The notes under the pieces are model-generated. The model saw only the letters and a list, made by a program, of their open reading frames with translations, did no database searches and was not told the origin of the DNA. A stretch of DNA of 64,000 nucleotides from Tahibacter harae (lineage in GTDB: Bacteria; Pseudomonadota; Gammaproteobacteria; Xanthomonadales; Rhodanobacteraceae): the NCBI RefSeq assembly GCF_024437735.1, contig NZ_JANFQO010000013.1, positions 1 to 64,000 of the forward strand, written 5' to 3'. Positions 41,158 through 49,175 of this stretch are shown here, one piece after another; the stretch's first letter is position 1; each line of letters opens with the position of its first letter. Position numbers and translations under genes: made by a program.

Positions 41158-41841
41158 ATGCGCCGCGCCGACCGCCTGTTCCTGATCATCCACGCCCTGC
41201 GCGGCCGCCGCACCGCGCTGCCGGCGCGGGGACTGGCCGATACGCTGGGCGTGTCCCAGCGCACCGTCTACCGCGATGTGGCCGACCTGCAGCGCTCCGG
41301 CGTGCCCATCGAGGGCGAGGCCGGCATCGGCTATGTGCTGCGCAAGGGCGCGGACATCCCGCCGCTGATGTTCCAGCCTGACGAACTCGAAGCCCTGGTG
41401 GTCGGCACGCGCTTCGTGCAGGCCTTCGCCGGCGAGCGCCTGGGCCGCGCCGCCGATGCCGCCCTGCTCAAGATCAATGCCGTACTGCCGGCCGGGCTGC
41501 GCGAACGCAGCGAGCGTTCGCGCGTATTCGCGCCGGACTTCGGCCAGCACGCCGCGCTAAAGGCGCATATCGACGACATACACCAGGCCATCGCCCTGCG
41601 CCGCGTGATCGCGCTGGGCTATGCCGACGAGAGAGGCGCGGCCTCGACCCGCGAGATCCAGCCCCTGTGCCTCGCCTTCTGGGGCGGCAGCTGGACCTTG
41701 GGCGCCTGGTGTCGGCTGCGCCAGGACTTCCGCAACTTCCGCCTGGACCGCATCCGCGAGTGCGTGATGCTGGAAATTTCCTTTCTGGAAAATGAGAAAT
41801 CAGGATTCGCTGCCTACATGGCGGCGATGGAAGCGCACTGA
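41158..41841 (+). CDS. YafY-type HTH/WYL-domain transcriptional regulator
   Basis: A 227-residue regulator. The N-terminal HTH_11 domain (RRADRLFLIIHALRGRRTALPARGLADTLGVSQRTVYRDVADLQRSGVPIEGE) is followed by GYVLRKGADIPPLMFQPDELEALVVG and a C-terminal WYL-like domain (IALRRVIALGYADERG; IQPLCLAFWGGSWTLGAWCRLRQDFRNFRLDRIREC). It closely follows the usual YafY order. The ligand is unknown. It is plausibly a repressor of the VOC gene upstream. Confidence 0.92.
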   Translation: MRRADRLFLIIHALRGRRTALPARGLADTLGVSQRTVYRDVADLQRSGVPIEGEAGIGYVLRKGADIPPLMFQPDELEALVVGTRFVQAFAGERLGRAADAALLKINAVLPAGLRERSERSRVFAPDFGQHAALKAHIDDIHQAIALRRVIALGYADERGAASTREIQPLCLAFWGGSWTLGAWCRLRQDFRNFRLDRIRECVMLEISFLENEKSGFAAYMAAMEAH

Positions 41842-42452
41842 GACTCAAATATTCCGGGGCCATTTTACGGAACTGCGCAGGTTGACGATTTCCGCGGCGC
41901 ACTGAATATCAGATCTTGCGGCTGAAACACCCGCCGGCGCGGACAGCCTTGCGCTGCCTGCATGAACAGGCCCGCCCCCCGGCGCCGCGCTGTCTCGGTC
42001 CCTGCGATCCCGCTGCTGCACAATGCTTCTCACTTGCCGCCGGCCCGCCGCATCGCCAGGGAAACCGGCGAGGACACGGTCCGGAAACCGTGCGACGGTG
42101 CCGGCGGCAGGTTTTCCGGATTGGATGCCGGAATGCCGGCGCAGGCGCGGCAACGCCCTGCGTACCAAAGATCCGCCGTCTTCAAGACGGATCATGACAA
42201 GGAGGTGATCGATGAACGTCATCTGATCGAAACGGCTTCCCAGCCGCTCCCGCCGCGCGCGCAAACCGCGCGCCGCCGTGCCGGAAACGCACAATTTCCC
42301 CGTAAACGAAGCCCGCTTCGCCTGTTCGCGAACGGAACGCCAAGGACACGTGCAAACCACCGCGCACAACGCCATCGAAGACGATCCCGTTGCGATACGG
42401 CGGGAGCCGGCAGGGAACTTCAAATCACGGACAAGGACTACAGGGAATTTCC
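41842..42452 (+). promoter_or_regulatory. 611-base gap holding a mini-ORF with perfect Shine-Dalgarno sequence
   Basis: No conserved protein gene seen. At 42199-42210 there is AAGGAGGTGATC, complementary to the 3' end of 16S rRNA over 12 bases, 6 bases (after GGAGG) before an ATG at 42212 that opens a four-codon ORF, MNVI, ending at TGA 42224-42226. Directly upstream is a small hairpin (CCGTCTT / AAGACGG, 42176-42190). The subtilase gene starts 226 bases downstream. A translated leader, a stand-by ribosome site, or mRNA stabilisation are all possible. The ORF is too short to carry a product by itself. Confidence 0.6.
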
Positions 42453-45053
42453 ATGTATCGAAAATATCCAGGAAACCGCCGAAGGCCGGAATGCTGGCCC
42501 AAGATGCTGGCGCTCGCCATCCTTTCGGCCATCGCCGCGGCGCCGGCGCTGGCGCAGCAGGCGCCGACCTTCACGCTGAACGTGCTGGTGAAGGAATCGG
42601 TGGGCAAGGCCAGCGCGGATGAAATTGCCGGTCTGCTGCGCAGCGATCCCAAGCTGCAACGCCAGCTGGGCGAACCGCTCTCCGTGCGTCCGGCGCTGCC
42701 GCTTCCGCCGCTGGATGCGAGTACCGCGCTGGACAGCGATCCCGCATCCGGCGACGCGCGTCTGCGCCGCTGGCTGAGCCTGACCTACAACGCGACCACG
42801 AAAAATAGCGCCGATCTGCGCAAGCAGCTGGCCGATTCCGCGCTTTTCGAGAGCATCGCCGCCGATCCCGACTACCAGCTTTCCTACGCCATCAACGATG
42901 AGCTGTACGCCAGCACCAGCACCGACCCGAATCGTCGCCAGTGGGCGCTGGATGCGCTGAATCTGCCGGCGGCCTTCGACTGGAGCCGCGGCCGTGTGCT
43001 GATCGGCGCGGTCGACGGCGGTGTGCCGGGTTTCTACACCAGCAGCGGCGCGCCGCAGTCGGGTTATCCCACCCATCCCGACCTCGAAGCCAATGTGCGG
43101 CGCCACCTGTCCTATACCCTGCCCGGATCCGGCGAGGATCCGACCTACCGTTGCGACGTGCCCGCACGTCTGGGCTATGCCTGGAACAGCTTCCTGCCGT
43201 ATTTCGGCCACGGCTCGCACGTCGCCGGCATCCTGGCTGCGCCGGCGAACAATGGCGCCGGCGGCAACACCGGCGTCAGCGGCAGCTGTCCGGGCTGCAG
43301 CCTGATCATGATGCAGACCCAGCCCAACGGCTGCGTCAGCGTCGGCGCCCAGTTCGCCACCAGCAACGGCGCGGCGGTGCTGAACTTCAGCCTGGGCAGC
43401 AATGCCGGTGTCTGCAACGACATCTTCAATCCGCCCATGCTCGCCTGCGCAGTGATCGATGCCGCCACCGACCGGGACGTGACCCTGGTCGCTGCCAGCG
43501 GCAACCAGCGCTACAGCGCGATCCACTTCCCGGCCTCCAGCAGCAAAGTCATCGGCGTGGGCGCGATCGACAACCAGCGCCGGTTGTGGGACGAAGGGCT
43601 GGCCTATACCGTGCCGCATCCCGGCACGGTGATTCCCGGAACCACGCTGTGTCCGGGTACGGGCCAGGGCAGCGAGTGCGGCTCCAACTACGGCACCGGA
43701 CTGGACGTGGTGGCGCCGGGTGCGCAGGTGATCTCCACCATCACCAGCGACTACATCCCGACTGGCGGCAATGTGCCGCCCTGCACCTCGACCACCGATC
43801 CGGTCAGCGGCCGCGCGCTGTACGGCGTGTGTACCGGCACGTCGATGGCGACGCCATATGTGTCGGGCCTGGCCGGCCTGGTGCGTTCGCTCAATCCGCT
43901 GCTGAAATGGCAGGACACCGAGGCGGTGATCAAGGCCAGCTCGGCGCGTACGCCCGGCTATACGCAGAACCAGATGGGCGCCGGCATTCCCGATGCCGAG
44001 GCTGCGCTCAAGCGCACCCTGGGCACGGTGGCCGGCAACGTCGTATTCAACCGTGTGACGCCGCTGTTTTCGCAGCTGGCCTGCCGCCCGGGACTGGATG
44101 CTTCGGCCAACGACGACTGCACTGCGCTGCCGGTGCAGCAGCGTTCGGATTCCTGGCTGTTCACCTCGAGTCCGCAAACGGCGGTCGCCGCGGCCAAGTC
44201 CGAGCTGTACTACGTGCCGCCGCCGTCCGGCGGCTCGCCGGCGAATCTGGCGGGCAGCTCGATTCCGGTGCAGTACTTCCCCTCGTCGCGGCTCACGGCG
44301 GCGCTGGGCAAGAGCGTGGCTCCGGCCTACCAGTTCCGCAACGGCGTGCTGGCCAGCCAGTTCCAGCCCGGTGCCTCGGCCTACCTGTTCACCGGTCAGC
44401 GGCATCCGAAGCTCGGCACCGAAGCGCCGTCTCCCGGCGGGCGGAGCTATCTGGTGCCGCTGCTGCGCATGAGCAGCCGCTGCGGCAACTTCCGCAAGCA
44501 CGTCTATGTCGTGGAACAAGGCGATACGCCGGGCGCACCCGGCACGCGCGGTTTCTTCGAGTCGCGCAGCTCCGCCTGCAGTGCGAGCGAGACATCGTCG
44601 GGCTACAACGTCGACGTGGTCGAAGGCTATCTGTGGCGCGCGAACCCGCCCAACAGCACCAGCGACGACAGCGATCTGGTGCAGCCGCCGGGGACGGAGA
44701 AACTGTTCCGCCATTACAACGCCGCAACCGACGACTGGATCCTGGTGCTGGAAAGCGAACTGGGCCTCGAAGCACCGGGTGGCGTGCTCGCCGGTTATGC
44801 GGAACCGCCGATGGCGACCTACGGCAATGCGCTGCTCGGTTTCGTCTATCCGAATGTCGACAGCGACGGCGACGGCCTGATCGACGGCTTCGAGACGACC
44901 GTCGGCACCGACCCGGGCTTCGCCGACTCCGACTGCGACCAGCTTTCCGACCGCGACGAGTTCCCGCTCGATGCGCTGCCGGTCAGCGATCCGGTCGACG
45001 GCCCCAGCTGCGCGGTGCGCGCACTGCCGATCCTGCTCGACGACGAAGACTGA
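42453..45053 (+). CDS. Exported S8-family subtilisin-like serine protease
   Basis: An 866-residue protein. A basic N-terminus (MYRKYPGNRRRPECWPK) leads to a signal helix (LALAILSAIAAAPALA), then a propeptide-like domain (about 40-160), the catalytic domain and a C-terminal region. Catalytic residues: Asp188 (GAVDGG), His256 (GHGSHVAG) and Ser464 (GTSMATP). Disulfide-type cysteines are numerous, as in extracellular proteases. The last 70 residues contain DSDGDGLIDGFE and DSDCDQLSDRDEF, thrombospondin-type-3-like calcium loops, and end in LLDDED. The ATG at 42453 is chosen over an upstream GTG. Translation follows a 611-base leader region. Confidence 0.93.
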   Translation: MYRKYPGNRRRPECWPKMLALAILSAIAAAPALAQQAPTFTLNVLVKESVGKASADEIAGLLRSDPKLQRQLGEPLSVRPALPLPPLDASTALDSDPASGDARLRRWLSLTYNATTKNSADLRKQLADSALFESIAADPDYQLSYAINDELYASTSTDPNRRQWALDALNLPAAFDWSRGRVLIGAVDGGVPGFYTSSGAPQSGYPTHPDLEANVRRHLSYTLPGSGEDPTYRCDVPARLGYAWNSFLPYFGHGSHVAGILAAPANNGAGGNTGVSGSCPGCSLIMMQTQPNGCVSVGAQFATSNGAAVLNFSLGSNAGVCNDIFNPPMLACAVIDAATDRDVTLVAASGNQRYSAIHFPASSSKVIGVGAIDNQRRLWDEGLAYTVPHPGTVIPGTTLCPGTGQGSECGSNYGTGLDVVAPGAQVISTITSDYIPTGGNVPPCTSTTDPVSGRALYGVCTGTSMATPYVSGLAGLVRSLNPLLKWQDTEAVIKASSARTPGYTQNQMGAGIPDAEAALKRTLGTVAGNVVFNRVTPLFSQLACRPGLDASANDDCTALPVQQRSDSWLFTSSPQTAVAAAKSELYYVPPPSGGSPANLAGSSIPVQYFPSSRLTAALGKSVAPAYQFRNGVLASQFQPGASAYLFTGQRHPKLGTEAPSPGGRSYLVPLLRMSSRCGNFRKHVYVVEQGDTPGAPGTRGFFESRSSACSASETSSGYNVDVVEGYLWRANPPNSTSDDSDLVQPPGTEKLFRHYNAATDDWILVLESELGLEAPGGVLAGYAEPPMATYGNALLGFVYPNVDSDGDGLIDGFETTVGTDPGFADSDCDQLSDRDEFPLDALPVSDPVDGPSCAVRALPILLDDED

Positions 45054-45129
45054 GCCTGGCCTGCGCGCCCGGCGCAGCCGGTTCCGTACAAATCGCAACT
45101 TTCCCAAAAACACAAATGGAGTTGGAACT

Positions 45130-45474
45130 ATGAAAACGCTGATCAAATCCCTGCTGCTGGCCGCTACCCTGCTGGTTTCCGCGCAGAGCTTCGCCGCGAT
45201 CACCTACAGCGATTCCAAGGTGCCGGACTACCTGGAAAACGGCTGGAACGGCGAAGCCTTCGTGTTCCGCATCACCGGCAATACCATCGCCACCGGCTGC
45301 GCCGCCGGCAACGAGGTCTTCTCGGTCGATGCCACCCATCCGGCGTACAAGATCATCAACAATCTGACGACTGCGTCCTACGTGGCCAAGCGCAAGCTGC
45401 GGGTCGTATTCGACTCCGGCGTCTGCAGCTCGGTGGGACGCGCCAAGGTCATCGCGGTGCAGGTGTTCGACTGA
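45130..45474 (+). CDS. Small exported protein of unknown function
   Basis: A 114-residue protein with a clear signal peptide (MKTLIKSLLLAATLLVSAQSFA). The mature part is about 92 residues with two cysteines (ATGCAAGNEV and SGVCSSVGRA), which could form one disulfide. GGAGTTGG lies just upstream of the ATG at 45130. It follows the protease gene by 76 bases and precedes a strong terminator, so it is probably co-transcribed with the protease. A protease companion or inhibitor is possible but unsupported by any motif. Confidence 0.8.
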   Translation: MKTLIKSLLLAATLLVSAQSFAAITYSDSKVPDYLENGWNGEAFVFRITGNTIATGCAAGNEVFSVDATHPAYKIINNLTTASYVAKRKLRVVFDSGVCSSVGRAKVIAVQVFD

Positions 45475-45513
45475 GGAAAGCGTCGCGGCCGCGCGGGCCG
45501 TGACGGTCTGAAT

Positions 45514-45552
45514 GCCCGCGGCAATCCTTCGTGGAGTGCCGCGGGCTTTTTT
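45514..45552 (+). terminator. Rho-independent terminator
   Basis: Stem GCCCGCGGCA / TGCCGCGGGC (10 perfect pairs) with a 13-base loop, followed by six T residues. It terminates the protease/small-protein unit. Confidence 0.93.
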
Positions 45553-45879
45553 GTGGGCCGCAACCAGGGATTCCGCTGCATGGCGGGGCAGTATCCGCCG
45601 CAAGGTTGATCCGCTGCCAGCGAGGAAAAAATGCACGCACAACCGGCTGCGGCGGAGGCTGCACAGCAGGGGAAATTCGTAGCAGGCGTGGGGATTTGCG
45701 GAAGCTGCACAGAACGTGCAATTTGCGGGGATCAAGCACCAAAACGCCACCGCAGGACTCAGGGGGTGTCCTACGGTGGCGCCTTGGCAAGGCGAATGAC
45801 CGCCTTGTTGTAATTACTCGGATCGCGACCCGGCAGCGGCTCAAGCCGGATCAAAAATAATTCGTGATCGCCGTCACGC
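45553..45879. other. 327-base gap with adjacent hairpins
   Basis: Between the terminator at 45514 and the end of the reverse-strand rlmI gene. It holds a hairpin at 45745-45781: 14 pairs (CGCCACCG-x-AGGAC / GTCCT-x-CGGTGGCG) with one C/A mismatch and a loop of 9, directly followed and overlapped by CGCCTTG / CAAGGCG at 45780-45794. A 60-codon frame (MHAQPAAAEAAQQ..., from 45631, preceded by GAGGAAAA) has no homologue I recognise and is not annotated as a gene. A weak CGTGA/TCACG hairpin followed on the reverse strand by AATTATTTTT near 45855-45872 could end rlmI. Confidence 0.5.
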
Positions 45880-47061
45880 TCAGTCGACGCGGCAGAACAC
45901 TGCCTTGAGATAGCGCGATTCCGGCACATGCGCCTGCCACGGGTGGTCCGGGCCGGCGCCGCTGACCTTGAGCACCTGCACGGTGCGGTTGGCGTAGAAG
46001 GCGGCGCGGCGCAGCATGTCCAGGAACTGCTCCTCGCTGACCAGGCCGGTACACGAACAGGTCACGAAGATGCCGCCGGGCTTGACCGCGCTCAGCGCCA
46101 GCTTATTCATGTCCAGGTACTTCTTCAGCGCCGGGATGACTTGGTCGCGGTCGCGGGTCATCTTGGCCGGGTCCAGCACGACCACGTCGAACTTCTCGGC
46201 GCGGCCGTTGGCGATGTCGCGCAGCCAGTGGAAGATATCGGCCTGGACGAAGCGCACCTTGACCTTGTTCAGTCGCGCATTCGACTCGGCCACCTCAAGG
46301 ATTTCCTCGTCCAGGTCCACGCCGACCACGTCGCTGGCGCCGCCGATGGTCTTGGCGTAGATGGCGAAGCCGCCGGAATTGCAGCACAGGTCCAGTACGC
46401 GCTTGTCCTGGCAGAAGCCGGCCAGGGCCAGGCGGTTGTCGCGCTGGTCGGCGAAGAAGCCGGTCTTGTGCTTGGTGCCCGGCGCGGCGTGGAATTTCAC
46501 GCCGTGTTCCTGGATCACCGTCGGCCGCGGCGTAGGCGGGGTGGAGCAGTCGAAGCTTTCCTGCTTCTGCACGTGGTCTTCGGCGAAGGCATAGACCTGG
46601 CTGTCGGGGAAGTGCTCCAGCAGGCAGCGCCGGATCAGGTCGCGCTGGCGGAACATGCCGGCGGAAAAGAATTCGATGACCAAGGTGTCGGCGAAGCGGT
46701 CCACCACCAGGCCGGACAGGCCATCGCCCTCGGAATGGATCACCCGGTAGGCGTCGGTGACGGCGTCGAGCTTGAGCCGTTCGCGCCGCAGCTGGACGGC
46801 CTGGGCGATCTTGCGTTCAAAGAAGGCGGCGTCGACGGCCTCGTCCGGATCCTGGGTCAGCACGCGCAGGGCGATGCGCGAATGGCCGTTGTAGAAGCCG
46901 CGGCCGGCGAAGGTGCCGTCGCGGTCGTAAATATCGACGACGCTGCCGGGCTTGGGCCGCTCGGCGGGTTTCTCCACCATTTTCTGGAAGATCCAGGGAT
47001 GGTTGGAACGGCGCTCGATCTTGAGCTGGACTTGGGGATTGCTGCTGGCGGAAGGTTTCAT
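45880..47061 (-). CDS. rlmI: 23S rRNA (cytosine-5)-methyltransferase RlmI-type
   Basis: A 393-residue SAM-dependent methyltransferase. An N-terminal PUA-like domain (SNHPWIFQKMVEKPAERPKPGSVVDIYDRDGTFAGRGFYN) precedes a THUMP-like linker and a Rossmann domain with motif I DLCCNSGGFAIYA, VVGVDLDEEI, VVLDPAKM and the catalytic TCSCTG. The last two motifs define the RlmI/RlmK family modifying 23S rRNA. The ATG at 47061 is chosen because it gives the typical start; upstream sequence is Arg-rich. It is divergent from sfsA. Confidence 0.9.
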   Translation of the reverse strand: MKPSASSNPQVQLKIERRSNHPWIFQKMVEKPAERPKPGSVVDIYDRDGTFAGRGFYNGHSRIALRVLTQDPDEAVDAAFFERKIAQAVQLRRERLKLDAVTDAYRVIHSEGDGLSGLVVDRFADTLVIEFFSAGMFRQRDLIRRCLLEHFPDSQVYAFAEDHVQKQESFDCSTPPTPRPTVIQEHGVKFHAAPGTKHKTGFFADQRDNRLALAGFCQDKRVLDLCCNSGGFAIYAKTIGGASDVVGVDLDEEILEVAESNARLNKVKVRFVQADIFHWLRDIANGRAEKFDVVVLDPAKMTRDRDQVIPALKKYLDMNKLALSAVKPGGIFVTCSCTGLVSEEQFLDMLRRAAFYANRTVQVLKVSGAGPDHPWQAHVPESRYLKAVFCRVD

Positions 47062-47185
47062 CGCCGCATGATACCAGCCGCCTTGCGCGGCCCGGCCCGC
47101 AACCCCAGCTTGGGACAGCCGCCGGCCGCGCCGGCGGCGCGATCTTCCTTGTTCTTCAGCCGACTTGCCCGCCGGAGCGGACCGC

Positions 47186-47884
47186 ATGCTGTTTCCCACC
47201 CTGCACCGCGGCGTGCTGCTGGCCCGGCGCCAGCGCTTCCTGGCGGATATCCGCCTGGACGACGGGCGCGAGATCCTGGCTCATTGCCCGAATACCGGCC
47301 GCATGCTGGGCTATTCCCGGCCAGGGCTGACGGTCTGGGCCAGCGAGCGCACCACGGCCGGCCGCTGCGCCTGGACCTGGGAGCTGGCGGAAGTCGGCGG
47401 CAGCCTGGTCGGCGTGCATCCGGCGCGGGCCAATGCGCTGGCCGCCGAAGCCATCGGCGCCGGCCGCATCCCGGCCCTGGCCGGGTATGCCGAATTCCTG
47501 CGCGAGGTGCGCTACGGCGCGGCCGGCAGCCGCATCGACCTGCTGCTGCGCGGGCCAGGCCGGCCCGACTGCTATGTCGAAGTGAAATCGGTGACGGCGG
47601 CGGACGAGTTCGAGCTGGGCATCTTCCCCGACGCGGTCAGCGAGCGCGCCCGGCGCCATCTGCAGGAACTGCAGGGCGTGGTCGACGCCGGCGGCCGCGG
47701 CGTGCTGCTGTTCTGCGTGCAGCGTGCCGATGTGCTGGCGGTGCGCGCGGCATCGGAGATCGACCCGGCCTACGCCCGCGCGCTGCAGGCGGCGCGCCGC
47801 GGCGGGGTGGAAGTGCTGGCCTGGCAGTGCGCCGTATCCACGTGCGGGATCGCGCTGCACCGGCCGCTGCCGCTGCTGGCCTGA
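47186..47884 (+). CDS. sfsA: SfsA DNA/RNA nuclease family protein
   Basis: A 232-residue protein of the SfsA family. Motifs: LLARRQRFLADI, HCPNTGRMLG (Cys and Asn conserved), PGRPDCYVEVKSVT (nuclease metal-binding E-x-K) and GIFPDAVSERARRHLQELQ. The family was first reported as a sugar-fermentation stimulation DNA-binding protein and is now often described as a nuclease. The ATG at 47186 gives MLFPTLHRGVLLAR, the canonical start. It converges on hemB, leaving 49 bases. Confidence 0.93.
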   Translation: MLFPTLHRGVLLARRQRFLADIRLDDGREILAHCPNTGRMLGYSRPGLTVWASERTTAGRCAWTWELAEVGGSLVGVHPARANALAAEAIGAGRIPALAGYAEFLREVRYGAAGSRIDLLLRGPGRPDCYVEVKSVTAADEFELGIFPDAVSERARRHLQELQGVVDAGGRGVLLFCVQRADVLAVRAASEIDPAYARALQAARRGGVEVLAWQCAVSTCGIALHRPLPLLA

Positions 47885-47933
47885 CGGACCGGGCGGACCC
47901 GTCGACCGGTTCCGGCAGGTCCGCGCCGCTTCC

Positions 47934-48938
<1,005 letters not shown>

Positions 48939-49175
48939 TCAGATCGGACGATAGCGCGACAGGGTAGCGCATGGCCGCCGCGGCTTGCCGCGGCGCGACA
49001 GCATGCCGCGGCACCGATGCCAGCTTTGGCGACGCTTTGCCGTATTCAGAACCCGGGCGGCACTGCGTGCAGCAATTGCCGGATAGGCTGTCTGCAGACT
49101 TGAAATGACTGGCATGAGCTGGTCATATTGGGCGGCCGCTTTGGGGGTGTGGCGCGGGCATGAGGCCTGCGCGAC

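Noticed and set aside
45631-45813. 60-codon frame with a possible ribosome-binding site and cysteines
   Set aside because: Overlaps the hairpin region, no homologue recognised, atypical composition; kept as intergenic.
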